Below are positions 1-8,442 of a stretch of DNA of 52,513 nucleotides, in pieces (positions within the stretch are counted from its first letter, which is position 1; every line of letters begins with the position of its first letter). The DNA is from Nanobdellota archaeon (GTDB taxonomy: Archaea > Nanobdellota > Nanobdellia > Woesearchaeales > JAHIVG01): positions 1 through 52,513 of the forward strand of contig JAHIVG010000094.1 of NCBI GenBank assembly GCA_018816705.1, in the 5' to 3' direction. A program made the position numbers and the translations under genes. The notes under the pieces are model-generated. The model was given only the letters and a program-made list of their open reading frames with translations. It was not told the DNA's origin and searched no databases.

Positions 1-215
1 GAAGGCAACAAGATGCCTTCTTGCCGTGCTTGCGTTGCAAGCACTTGCCATTTACAACATCAGAACTTGGGGTTATCCAAGCGTCAGAATTGGGGATTTA
101 AGAGCATGAAATACTGCCCACCCTATATTAGTTCAACCGAGTAAAATTCACGGATTCGCTTTTTTGACTGGTACCTACAAATTATATCTATAAATTATCC
201 TTAACCATTCGTTCA
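1..215. other. Gene-free left edge with two tandem hairpins
   Basis: No coding region is visible here. Two perfect inverted repeats stand side by side: GAAGGCA (1-7) with TGCCTTC (14-20), and GTGCTTGC (26-33) with GCAAGCAC (37-44). Each is followed by TTGCC. A degenerate direct repeat follows (TCAGAACTTGGGG near 60 and TCAGAATTGGGGA near 90). A T-run (CTTTTTT) near 160 could end a transcript entering from the left on the plus strand. The hairpins may be the 3' part of an RNA or a repeat that begins outside the window; I cannot tell which. Confidence 0.4.
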
Positions 216-1859
216 TCAAGAATTCATAACCTCAAACAGATCAGTCAGGTTCAGCTCGAACGCGACAACAGGCATCTCGAGGGCGAAGCTGGTGAGGGTC
301 TTAGGGTGGAGCTCACCGATGTATGCAACCCCTTTGCCTTCCACATTGACCCTGCCGACCCTGCCTGGGATGAAGCTCGGGTGCTCTGTATCCATCATCT
401 CGTATTTCACGTCCAGGGCGCGCATCAAGGCATCGAGGTGCTGCTTTATCTTGGTGAAATCAACATCATGTGAGCATAAGGCCACGGCAAGGCGCGTCCG
501 TTCGTTGATTGCATCGCCTTTCTTCGAGAATACAATCCCCATGTCAAAGATGTCTTGCGGATACTCATGGTGCTTGTTCTTAGCCAGGACCTCGAGCAGG
601 GAAGGCAGCATCCAGGAGCGCAGCACGCCGAACTCAGATGTCAAGGCGTTGTCGAGGTGGACAGTCATGTCATCGATGCCCATCCTGACAGCCTGCACCT
701 CCTTGCTGGAGATGTGCAAGGTGTTCGTCTCTGTCAAGCCGAATCCGACAAGGATATCTGAGACTGTCCTGCAGAAGCTCTCGAACCTGGATTCGCCACC
801 GATGGTGAATATGTTGGGCAGCTCTGGCTTGAAGTTCTCATAGCCGTAAGCTATGGCTATGTCCTCGACCAGGTCGGACTGGTATTGGATGTCAGCCCTG
901 TAACAGGGTATCAGCACCTTGTTGTTCTCGATACCATAACCCATCCGCTTGAGGAGGCTGAATGCTTCCTGTTGCTTGAGCGAGGTCCCGAGCACCTTGT
1001 TGACATAATTGAGGTCGAGTTTCATCCTCTCAAGAGAGAGGTCTGGGGACATCAAGGTCTTGTTGGGATAATGGAGCCTCATCTGCTCAATCGTGCCGCC
1101 CATGTCAGCCAGGGTGGTGACTATCATCAATAGCAATCTGTGCAGCACATCATAATCAAAGCCTGAGCATTCGATGAAAACGTCCTTGGTCTTCTCTGTT
1201 ATCTTCCCTGTCAGATGGGAGTTGATGATAGGGGGCATAGACAGTATCTCCCCACGCGCGTCCACGAAGATCGGGAACTTCTCCTTGCCTTCGAGCAGGT
1301 GTCCGTATTCACGGCCTGCAGGATGCCTAGAGAGTATCTGCAAGCCGTTCATCTCAGCCTTTGACTCAAGAGGCCTGAAGACGATGTCTTTGGGATTCTT
1401 CGCAGTGTACTTGATGGGCAGCTTTATCTTCTCCATGGGATATATCCCTATAGCTGCCTTGGTCCTGTTGCGGCAGTAGGTGGTGTGCAGCTTCTCCTGC
1501 ATCTGGATAATCTCGCGGATCTTCTCGTCGTCAAAACTCAGGTTGCGGACAATCGCACAGGCGGTGTACGGCCTTACCTTGCCAACGGCAGGTTCTATCA
1601 TGACATCAGCATCCTTGTACTTGGCAACATATGTCCTGAGACCTGTCTTTGCGCCGATGAATGAGGAGAGAGCGCGGGCAAAGCCCTGCTCTGAGAGCAT
1701 GTCAGGCCGGTTGGGGAAGACCTCCACAACTATATCTTTGTCGTCGACGGATTCCAGGTCTGTGCCGAGATAGGATATACGGTCCTTGAGCTTCTCAGTG
1801 GTGAGCTTCCTGCCCAGGAGCTTCTCCACATATTTCCTGTCGATTGTTATGGTAGGCAT
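216..1859 (-). CDS. pheT: Phenylalanyl-tRNA synthetase beta subunit
   Basis: Beta subunit of the heterotetrameric class II PheRS, which charges tRNA-Phe in the cytoplasm. The 547-residue protein starts MPTITIDRKYVEKLLG and has the length and the early VEVFPNRPDMLSEQGFARAL segment typical of the short archaeal PheT form; the B3/B4 editing region, B5 domain and catalytic-like core follow in order. The reading frame stays open 29 codons further upstream, but that extension lies inside the preceding LUD gene, so the ATG at 1859, 2 nt after the LUD stop, is the sensible start. It is the last gene of a pheS-LUD-pheT cluster and was probably translated by coupling. A tRNA-Phe gene lies in the same window at 46621. 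Family assignment is secure. Confidence 0.95.
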   Translation of the reverse strand: MPTITIDRKYVEKLLGRKLTTEKLKDRISYLGTDLESVDDKDIVVEVFPNRPDMLSEQGFARALSSFIGAKTGLRTYVAKYKDADVMIEPAVGKVRPYTACAIVRNLSFDDEKIREIIQMQEKLHTTYCRNRTKAAIGIYPMEKIKLPIKYTAKNPKDIVFRPLESKAEMNGLQILSRHPAGREYGHLLEGKEKFPIFVDARGEILSMPPIINSHLTGKITEKTKDVFIECSGFDYDVLHRLLLMIVTTLADMGGTIEQMRLHYPNKTLMSPDLSLERMKLDLNYVNKVLGTSLKQQEAFSLLKRMGYGIENNKVLIPCYRADIQYQSDLVEDIAIAYGYENFKPELPNIFTIGGESRFESFCRTVSDILVGFGLTETNTLHISSKEVQAVRMGIDDMTVHLDNALTSEFGVLRSWMLPSLLEVLAKNKHHEYPQDIFDMGIVFSKKGDAINERTRLAVALCSHDVDFTKIKQHLDALMRALDVKYEMMDTEHPSFIPGRVGRVNVEGKGVAYIGELHPKTLTSFALEMPVVAFELNLTDLFEVMNS

Positions 1860-1861
1860 TC

Positions 1862-2476
1862 CTAAAACCCGTAATCGCCGTCCACGATCATCACGTGGAT
1901 CCTGTCTTTGACTATCTGTTGCTGGATTATCTGCGTGAAGCAGCATATGCGGTCATCGCTGGAGCAGTCTTCGCACCTGCCTGTCTTTACGCAGGGGGTG
2001 TCCTTTCCGAGCCTCTTCGTGTTCAGGGGCGCGGCAGACTCCCTGATGCGCCGCTCTGCCTCATCGAGGTCCTTCACAAGCTTGTTAGTGCCAGCGATTA
2101 TCATCACCTTTTCAGGGCCGTAGGTTATTGCGGCAACGCGGTTGCCTCGGCCGTCCTTGTTCAATATCTCCCCGGTCTCGGTTATCGCGTTTGCGCCGGA
2201 CAAGTACCAATCAGCGTTGAAGGCATCGTGTTTTCTCTTAGCAGATTCTTCTTTTGTGATACCCTTCTCGAAACCGTCTATGAAGACATAATCATTCTCC
2301 TGGATGAAACCGATCACTCCGAGCTCGTCGAGGGTCTTCGATCCTCCCCAAGCGACTGACTGGCCGGGCTCGATGAGCCCCTTGATTATCTCGATGACCT
2401 CCTCTTTGCTCTTGGCGTGGAAGGCCTGCATCCTGTGCTGCCTGAAATTCTCCAAGGCCTTGGCTACCTGAGCCAT
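1862..2476 (-). CDS. LUD-domain protein (LutC/YkgG-like)
   Basis: A 204-residue protein of the LUD family (formerly DUF162), named from lactate-utilisation proteins LutB/LutC. Visible family signs are the SVAWGGSKTLDELG segment, the ANAITETGEILNKDGRGNR segment, the VMIIAGTNKLVKDLDEAERR stretch and a Cys-rich tail (PCVKTGRCEDCSSDDRICC). Stand-alone LUD proteins of this kind have no firmly established reaction; a redox or Fe-S role is an inference from relatives. The gene overlaps the 3' end of pheS by 13 nt and ends 2 nt before the pheT start, so it is embedded in the PheRS operon and should be co-translated with it. That position is unusual, and no lactate-utilisation genes lie nearby. Confidence 0.85.
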   Translation of the reverse strand: MAQVAKALENFRQHRMQAFHAKSKEEVIEIIKGLIEPGQSVAWGGSKTLDELGVIGFIQENDYVFIDGFEKGITKEESAKRKHDAFNADWYLSGANAITETGEILNKDGRGNRVAAITYGPEKVMIIAGTNKLVKDLDEAERRIRESAAPLNTKRLGKDTPCVKTGRCEDCSSDDRICCFTQIIQQQIVKDRIHVMIVDGDYGF

Positions 2477-3990
2477 GCCTTCACCTCCCTGAGCTGCTTC
2501 AGGTCATTCCTGTTGAGGTCGCGTATGTCAGTGATGCCGTAATAAGGCATGATTATCCTGCTCAAGCCGAGGCCCCACGCCAGCACGGGGATGTCCTTGC
2601 CGAGCAAGGGCTTTACGAGTTCAGGCCTGAATATGCCTGCACCGCCCAGCTCTATCCATCTCTTGCGCCTATCGTCATATACATCGACTTCCACACTCGG
2701 TTCAGTATATGGGAAGTAGCCCGGGCGGGCCCTGATCTTGGGAAAACCCATCTTCCTGAAAAAAGCAGTGAGATATCCTATGAGGTGCTTGAAATTTGCA
2801 TTCTCATCCACCACGATACCCTCGCTCTGGTGGAACTCGAACAAGTGAGACCAGTCCATGGTCTCGTTCCTGAAGCTGAGGCCGACGGAGAATATCTTCT
2901 TAGGCAGGTCAGCCATCCTCATCTTGGCGAGGCTCTGCGCAGAGAGGCAGGTCGTGTGGGTCCTGAGCACTTGGCGTCTTGCCTCTTTCTCCTCCCACTT
3001 GGTGCGCCAGCCCTTGCTGCCGGTCGTCCAGCCGTTCTCATGGGTCTGCTTGACCCTGCTGACCAGTTCCTTGTCCGGCAGGGAGGTGATATCTTTCAGG
3101 TAGAAAGTATCCTGCATGTCCCTGACAGGGTGGTCCTGGGCCGTGAACAATGCATCGAAGTTCCAGAATCCTGGCTGGATGATGCTGCCTGAGGTCTCCT
3201 CAAAGCCGAGCTCGAGCCAGACCTTGCGCACGTACTGCAGGGCCTCCTTGACAAAATGCCTCCTGCCGAAATTGATCTGAGGGACGTTGATGCCTATGTC
3301 ATATGGCCGGAAGGGCTGCTTCTTCCAGCTGCCGGTCTTGAGCATGCCGCTTGTGAGGCGCTCGGTGACCTTGGTGTCTTTGGTCTTCGATGCTGTGTCC
3401 TTGCCGAGCTTAGTGAGTGTTGCAGTCCTCTCCTTGGTCTCCTTCAGCTCGACTATCGACCGTTTCTTCAATGATTCAAGTGCGAACTTCTCTTCTGGCT
3501 GCAGGGATGCCGGGTCGAGAGGGAATTTCTTCTTGAGAAAGGATTCTTCCAGGCTCTCCTTCTGCAGGAGCTTCCTGCCCTGGTCTGTGAGGCTGAGGAT
3601 GAGGTGGCCCTCCTCTTTGGCCGTGTCAATGGCCACTTTCTTCTTCAACAGGCCGATGCAGACGTTGAGCTCGTCGTTCTCCAGCGATGCAACCTGTTTG
3701 ATCGTAGCTAAGCTCTTAGGGCCTTTCTCCAAGGCTTGCATGAACCGCCTTTCGGGAAGGCCTTTCTCCATGTAATCCAGGCCGAGCTTTCCCAAGGTGG
3801 CGTGCTGGACCAGTTTCTCTTCTAAGATTATGAGCTTCTTGTTCTGCAGCCACTGCAATGCCCGCATCACCTCGACGTCCTTGAGGCCCGATGCCAAGAT
3901 GAGTGCTGAGAGCGATGGATGCCCCGCTATCAACGGCAGGACTTTCCTCTCCAGAGGGTGCAGCATGGCTGCCAGCCTGTCAGCTTCCAT
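2464..3990 (-). CDS. pheS: Phenylalanyl-tRNA synthetase alpha subunit
   Basis: Catalytic alpha subunit of PheRS, which forms Phe-AMP and transfers Phe to tRNA. The first ~200 of 508 residues are the winged-helix-like N-terminal modules of archaeal/eukaryotic PheS; the class II core follows. Motif 2 is recognisable as FRNETMDWSHLFEFHQSEG and motif 3 as AWGLGLSRIIM near the C-terminus. The start ATG at 3990 is preceded by a TATA box (CCCTTAAATACC on the minus strand, 4013-4024) about 25 nt upstream and no Shine-Dalgarno, so the transcript is probably leaderless. First gene of the pheS-LUD-pheT operon. Confidence 0.96.
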   Translation of the reverse strand: MEADRLAAMLHPLERKVLPLIAGHPSLSALILASGLKDVEVMRALQWLQNKKLIILEEKLVQHATLGKLGLDYMEKGLPERRFMQALEKGPKSLATIKQVASLENDELNVCIGLLKKKVAIDTAKEEGHLILSLTDQGRKLLQKESLEESFLKKKFPLDPASLQPEEKFALESLKKRSIVELKETKERTATLTKLGKDTASKTKDTKVTERLTSGMLKTGSWKKQPFRPYDIGINVPQINFGRRHFVKEALQYVRKVWLELGFEETSGSIIQPGFWNFDALFTAQDHPVRDMQDTFYLKDITSLPDKELVSRVKQTHENGWTTGSKGWRTKWEEKEARRQVLRTHTTCLSAQSLAKMRMADLPKKIFSVGLSFRNETMDWSHLFEFHQSEGIVVDENANFKHLIGYLTAFFRKMGFPKIRARPGYFPYTEPSVEVDVYDDRRKRWIELGGAGIFRPELVKPLLGKDIPVLAWGLGLSRIIMPYYGITDIRDLNRNDLKQLREVKAWLR

Positions 3991-4012
3991 AGAGGAGAAA
4001 GGGGCAAAAGCT

Positions 4013-4024
4013 GGTATTTAAGGG
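4013..4024 (-). promoter_or_regulatory. TATA box of pheS operon
   Basis: CCCTTAAATACC read on the minus strand ends about 23 nt before the pheS ATG. This is the usual distance for a leaderless archaeal transcript. Confidence 0.6.
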
Positions 4025-4100
4025 TATTGGTTTGAAAGAACCCAAAAATATTTCCATTAAGTATTTATATCACCTCACCAATATTTGACTCATAAGGACT

Positions 4101-4108
4101 GAGGTGAT
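4101..4108 (+). promoter_or_regulatory. Shine-Dalgarno selecting a TTG start
   Basis: GAGGTGAT is complementary to the archaeal 16S rRNA 3' tail and lies 4 nt before TTG at 4113. It overlaps the in-frame GTG at 4104, which is why the TTG is preferred. Confidence 0.6.
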
Positions 4109-4112
4109 TTAT

Positions 4113-6683
4113 TTGAACCAGCACAATCTGATTGTCATTTTCTGCGTTTTGACCATCTTCATATCATCATGCACCATGATTTCTGATAATATATCCGGTG
4201 CTAAGAATTTCTTTATATCAACTGGAGGCGGAGGCGGCATCATGGACTGCAGGGATTCGGATGGAGGTGATGATATCTGGACAAAGGGGACTGCCACCGG
4301 CATTTATAATGGGCACGATGGTGTTTTCGAGGACTTTTGCACCGGTCAAAATAGCATGCTCACTGAATATTATTGCAATAATCAACAGGTAATCTCCAGA
4401 AATGAGTACTGCACATGCTATGATGGGAAATGCGTTGAGGGCACGCATTACAGGCAATGCGAAGCATCGGGCTTATATGAAGACATAGCGCACTTCTGTG
4501 ACACAGAGCCAGGTGACAGGGCAGACTGTTCAGGAGATGGATATTGCGTGATTGACGGGAGGTGTGTCGCCACTGCTTCAACTGTAGAGGTCAATGGTTA
4601 CGCCGGATTCTGTGGTGGGCCTGGTTTGCCACCAAAATGGAAGGACTGCGATGTTGCTCACTGCGAGGATTACTGCGGCTTTAATATGGCACCAGGAAGA
4701 GAGGATGGTGGATTTGGAGAATATCAGGCTGGAAGAGAGTTCGAATGCTGCGGTGATGACCCAGGCGAATACTATACTGATGGCATCTGCTGCGATTCAG
4801 AGACTGATGTCAATATTGATGGTCATTGTGCTGAGACCATCCAAAGGATATGCCTCGCCTCAGGAGACCCTGATTCAGAAGACCATGTATGTGATACTGA
4901 TGAGACAGACAGGGCACCCTGTGATGATGCAACTGACTGCGTGATCAATGGAGAATGCATCAACATCAATGAATTGGCTGATGTCAATGGCGAGGATGGC
5001 TACTGCACCAACCAGAGGGATGGTGAGTCAAAATGGGTTGATTGTGATGGCCAGGAAGGCCTGCACTGCCAGGACATCTGCGGGGCTCAGGCTGCTGCAA
5101 GCGGCGATGGTGAGATAGGAGAATACCTTGCAGGGGATGGAATTGAGTGCTGTGGGGATGATGGCGGAGAGAACTACAGGACGTCAGAATACTCTGATGA
5201 GAATACTTGGCGAAGTGAACCTGATTATAGCCTTTTCAATGAAGATGACTTGGGCATTACAGATGAGGTCACAGAAGCCTGCTGCAACAACGCCCGTGAC
5301 TGCGTGTTCCAGGGTGAGTGCTTTGGGCAGGCCGCAAGGATTGAGACAGGATATGCAAACAACAAAGTGATCATGTGTCACCAGCGAGTTTCTGAGAATA
5401 GGGGTGTGCTTTTGGACTGTGATGGCGATGAAGGATACTGGTGCGGCCGCGAGCAGGATGTGTGCAACCAAGGCTGGGACAATTATGAGAATGCAGCCAT
5501 TGCCTCAGGAGAATCAATTTCACACGGCGGGTATGTGGATGGAATCAGTGATGGTCAAGAATGCTGCGGTGATGACAGCAATGAATACATTGAAACTACA
5601 GTGGCTTTGCAAGGAGCATATGCTGATGATAGTATTGCCTGCTGTAGTAGTCGACTGCATTGTGTCTTTGGTGGAGTCTGCTATCCAACTGACTGGGAGG
5701 GGGTTTGTGCTGGAGGTCAGTATGGAAGCACATGTGTCAATGCAGGAGATTCCAATGGTGACTTACAGATCTGCAGTACATTGAATGGGGGCACATGGGT
5801 GGATCCTGATTATGGAGAGCAATACTGTCTTGAAGTTGATTCACACCCTGACTACTCAGCCAAGTGGATGGCAGGAGGCACACTCAGCGGTGAAGGAACG
5901 GATGATTTTGATAATAATGTTTTTAATGACCTTTGCTGTGGCGACGACAACAACGAATATTATAAATACGCAGGCAATGAGCTCACTGTAGAGGATAGCA
6001 CCCTCTTGCTGGCTCATTTCAACAACGGTGTAATGGCAGATTATGCTGAAGGCAATCCTAGCGCTTTTAATACAGGACCTCCAGTCTATTTAGGATATAG
6101 CAACCGCTGCTATGGCGCAAGTGTAGATGGTTTTACCAAGCTGAAATACACAACAGCCGGCAACTTCAATAAAGAACAAGGCACTGTCGAGATGTGGGTG
6201 AAGCCGCAAGGAGCTAATTGGAATGCTGAAGGTCATGTGTTCTTCTTAATCAGGCAGGATACTGGTGATTATTTTGCCCTGACGAAATTTGGCAATTACC
6301 TGAAGTACTGGACAGAAATCGGTAATGATCCGCCAGCTAGTCTGGTAGCGAAATATATGTTTTCTTGGGATCCCTTATTCCATGTGGCAATCACCTGGGG
6401 CGATGAGAGGAAACTCTACCTCAACGGGGTTGAGGTCGGTTCTAGTGATTATGACGGTGATGCCCTTGAAGTGCTTCCAGAATACATGTATGTCGGAGTG
6501 AATGACATCTTCCCAGGCGGCGAGGAGAATGCTGATGCAATAATCGACGAGTTCAGGATAAGCGATGTGGCTCTGAGCCCAAGCCAGATCATGCAGGACT
6601 ATCAGGCAGGAGTTGGCATCCAGAGCTGCGTATGCTGTAATGAGGCAGATGACCAGGTTGACGCAAACGGGAATTGCATCTGA
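4113..6683 (+). CDS. Cys-rich lipoprotein with LamG-like C-terminal domain
   Basis: A secreted, probably membrane-anchored protein of 856 residues. The N-terminus is a lipoprotein signal (hydrophobic stretch ending IFISSC). The middle consists of four degenerate Cys-rich repeats of roughly 125-140 residues, each closing with CCGDD followed by Glu-Tyr-like residues (codons near 4743, 5145, 5560 and 5932). From about residue 629 a concanavalin/LamG-like jellyroll begins (LLLAHFNNG, then GTVEMWVKPQG, then LYLNGVEVGS, then IDEFRISDVALSPSQI), a typical carbohydrate- or surface-binding module. Start choice: GAGGTGAT at 4101-4108 is a strong Shine-Dalgarno and the TTG at 4113 follows it; the in-frame GTG at 4104 lies inside that signal and is less likely. 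Function is unknown; adhesion or a surface-coat role is inferred. Confidence 0.8.
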   Translation: MNQHNLIVIFCVLTIFISSCTMISDNISGAKNFFISTGGGGGIMDCRDSDGGDDIWTKGTATGIYNGHDGVFEDFCTGQNSMLTEYYCNNQQVISRNEYCTCYDGKCVEGTHYRQCEASGLYEDIAHFCDTEPGDRADCSGDGYCVIDGRCVATASTVEVNGYAGFCGGPGLPPKWKDCDVAHCEDYCGFNMAPGREDGGFGEYQAGREFECCGDDPGEYYTDGICCDSETDVNIDGHCAETIQRICLASGDPDSEDHVCDTDETDRAPCDDATDCVINGECININELADVNGEDGYCTNQRDGESKWVDCDGQEGLHCQDICGAQAAASGDGEIGEYLAGDGIECCGDDGGENYRTSEYSDENTWRSEPDYSLFNEDDLGITDEVTEACCNNARDCVFQGECFGQAARIETGYANNKVIMCHQRVSENRGVLLDCDGDEGYWCGREQDVCNQGWDNYENAAIASGESISHGGYVDGISDGQECCGDDSNEYIETTVALQGAYADDSIACCSSRLHCVFGGVCYPTDWEGVCAGGQYGSTCVNAGDSNGDLQICSTLNGGTWVDPDYGEQYCLEVDSHPDYSAKWMAGGTLSGEGTDDFDNNVFNDLCCGDDNNEYYKYAGNELTVEDSTLLLAHFNNGVMADYAEGNPSAFNTGPPVYLGYSNRCYGASVDGFTKLKYTTAGNFNKEQGTVEMWVKPQGANWNAEGHVFFLIRQDTGDYFALTKFGNYLKYWTEIGNDPPASLVAKYMFSWDPLFHVAITWGDERKLYLNGVEVGSSDYDGDALEVLPEYMYVGVNDIFPGGEENADAIIDEFRISDVALSPSQIMQDYQAGVGIQSCVCCNEADDQVDANGNCI

Positions 6684-6689
6684 TTTTCT

Positions 6690-7337
6690 TTATTTCTTAA
6701 CCTTCTTCCAGTCATCCAGGAACTTCTTGATGCCTACGTCTGTCAGCGGGTGCTTGTAGAGTAAATCGAGCACCTTCGGGGGAATGGTGGCTATGTGGGC
6801 CCCCATCATGGCAGCGTCGAGCACATGCAGGGGATTCCTGACAGACGCGACGATTATCTCGGTCTTGAAGCCATAATTATCGTAGATTGCGGTTATCTGC
6901 TGGATTATCTCCATGCCGTCATGTCCGGCGTCGTCGAGGCGGCCGATGAAAGGGCTAACATAGGTCGCGCCGGCCTTTGCAGCGAGCAAGGCCTGGTTGG
7001 CGCTGAAGACAAGGGTGCAGTTGGTCTTGATCCCTGCCTTTGCGCAGAGCCTGATGGCTTTCAGCCCTTCAGCGGTCATCGGGATCTTGACAGCGGTCCA
7101 CTCGCCGTACTTCTTGTGGAAGGCCTTGGCATCCGCGAACATCCCTTTTGCGTCTTCCTTCACTGTCTCGACGCTGATTGGGCCCTTGACAATCTTGAAG
7201 ATCTCCTTCAAGACCTCTTCAGGATTGCGGCCAGACTTCAATATGAGGCTGGGATTGGTCGTGCAGCCGTCGATTATCCCCATGTCGTTGAACTTCTTGA
7301 TGTCCGAGATTTCAGCAGTGTCGATGAATAGCTTCAT
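6690..7337 (-). CDS. Transaldolase / fructose-6-phosphate aldolase family
   Basis: A 215-residue TIM-barrel aldolase of the small transaldolase group (TalC/FSA/MipB). Transaldolases move a dihydroxyacetone unit between sugar phosphates; FSA-type relatives cleave fructose 6-phosphate, and sequence alone does not separate the two. Visible motifs are [10 protein letters not shown] at the N-terminus, GCTTNPSLI, the Schiff-base Lys in [30 protein letters not shown] and [10 protein letters not shown]. The length is that of the short family. The ATG at 7337 follows GGTGAT by 4 nt; an in-frame GTG three codons upstream lies inside this signal and is rejected. It is convergent with the lipoprotein gene, with only 6 bp between stops. 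A role in non-oxidative pentose metabolism is inferred. Confidence 0.9.
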   Translation of the reverse strand: MKLFIDTAEISDIKKFNDMGIIDGCTTNPSLILKSGRNPEEVLKEIFKIVKGPISVETVKEDAKGMFADAKAFHKKYGEWTAVKIPMTAEGLKAIRLCAKAGIKTNCTLVFSANQALLAAKAGATYVSPFIGRLDDAGHDGMEIIQQITAIYDNYGFKTEIIVASVRNPLHVLDAAMMGAHIATIPPKVLDLLYKHPLTDVGIKKFLDDWKKVKK

Positions 7338-7399
7338 GATTATCACCCGGCGAGAAAAAGCCGCAGGATTATTTAAATCTTTGGGGAATCCTTACCATG

Positions 7400-8248
7400 C
7401 TATCTTTGCGCATTCAAGCCGTAAGCCGGCAGGCTGACACAGTCAGGCCTCAGGTCAAAGACAACATGCGTGGCCTTCCTTCCTTTATCCCCTGTGTAAT
7501 TATGCAGGTCGCCTGAACGCCCGTGGACCGTTACAGGAACCGTATTTTTGTATGCGGCATTCAGGAGGAAAAGCTGGTCAGGGGTCGGCTGGGTTATGAA
7601 GACCTTGGAGTTCCCCAAATCTAAGATAAATCCGAGGAATCGTCCATCAGTGGAGAGTGTGCCCGTGGCGCTGACGAGATTGTTTGTTAACTTGCTGATG
7701 TCTGGCTTGTTGTCGAAGGCAAGGTCTGCAGGCACTGGCTGGTATCCTGCTCCGCCGAATCCTTCCTGGTACTTGGGATTTATCGTCACCCTTTCCGCAG
7801 GTTTCAGCTCCAAAGTCTTTCCGTCCTCGACAACATCATCCAACATGAAGGAATCTGGGCCGAACTCAGAGACACGGAAGGCCCTTCCGGTCTTGAGCCT
7901 CTCTGACAAGTCCTGTCCCTCAAGCACCGCACACTTGTCTGCTGACACGCGGGCAATCGCTCTATCAGGAAGGGAATACAGCACTTCCGGAGAAGGTACG
8001 CTCCATCTCTCATCGTATGGCGGACGGGAAAGCTGCGAGGCAAAATCAGCGAAGGTCGACTCAGGGTATTTCTGGCCGGATTGCGTGTGCCACCACGCAA
8101 AGGCGCCACTAGCTGCTGCGGCCACTGCAAGAGTTATCCCGAGGTTTCTGCCTGTATGGATCTTCTTTTCCGAATCCTTAGGTTGTTTAGGGAGCCTATG
8201 GTGTCTTCGGAATGTCGGGCTCAGAAGCTGGGAATCATCATTTGACAT
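7400..8248 (-). CDS. Membrane-anchored hypothetical protein
   Basis: Not recognised. About 282 residues: a basic cytoplasmic N-terminus (HHRLPKQPKDSEKK), one transmembrane segment (NLGITLAVAAAASGAFAWW, residues ~35-53), then a ~230-residue domain expected outside the membrane. That domain is rich in beta-type sequence, contains two Cys residues (SADKCAVLEG and LRPDCVSLP) and no catalytic motif I can name. Two adjacent ATG codons exist; the one at 8248 is 3 nt after GGTGAT, while the one at 8251 abuts it, so 8248 is chosen. A TATA-like ATTTAAATA lies upstream near 8280. Its upstream neighbour is a truncated GT5-like remnant. Confidence 0.65.
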   Translation of the reverse strand: MSNDDSQLLSPTFRRHHRLPKQPKDSEKKIHTGRNLGITLAVAAAASGAFAWWHTQSGQKYPESTFADFASQLSRPPYDERWSVPSPEVLYSLPDRAIARVSADKCAVLEGQDLSERLKTGRAFRVSEFGPDSFMLDDVVEDGKTLELKPAERVTINPKYQEGFGGAGYQPVPADLAFDNKPDISKLTNNLVSATGTLSTDGRFLGFILDLGNSKVFITQPTPDQLFLLNAAYKNTVPVTVHGRSGDLHNYTGDKGRKATHVVFDLRPDCVSLPAYGLNAQR

Positions 8249-8297
8249 CATATCACCATTAAACAGGATGTTGTGTATTTATTTAAATGTTTCTATC

Positions 8298-8384
8298 CTA
8301 AAGTAGGTACTTATATAGAATGAAAAACCGTACGATGGGATATCCTTCGCTCGCTATCACCAGTATCTTCTTGGGGTCTGTCAT
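8298..8384 (-). pseudogene. Probable 5' remnant of a glycogen-synthase-like (GT5) gene
   Basis: A 28-codon frame with excellent expression signals: a TATA-like TTTTATAAAA (8411-8420) and AGGTGATC (8389-8396) 4 nt before the ATG. The peptide begins MTDPKKILVIASEGYPIVR, which resembles the start of GT5 glycogen/starch synthases (KILVIASE.YPFVKTGG), then runs into unrelated sequence and stops. The conserved KTGG loop and the rest of the enzyme are absent. It lies between a sugar-type TrmB regulator and an unknown membrane protein. The resemblance rests on about 16 residues, so a genuine tiny peptide is also possible. Confidence 0.4.
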
Positions 8385-8442
8385 GTGTGATCACCTATGC
8401 TCTCGACCCCTTTTATAAAATGTAAAAGAAAAATGAAAATAT

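Noticed and set aside
1860-1946. N-terminal extension of pheT
   Set aside because: Lies inside the LUD gene; PheT similarity starts at MPTITIDRKY.
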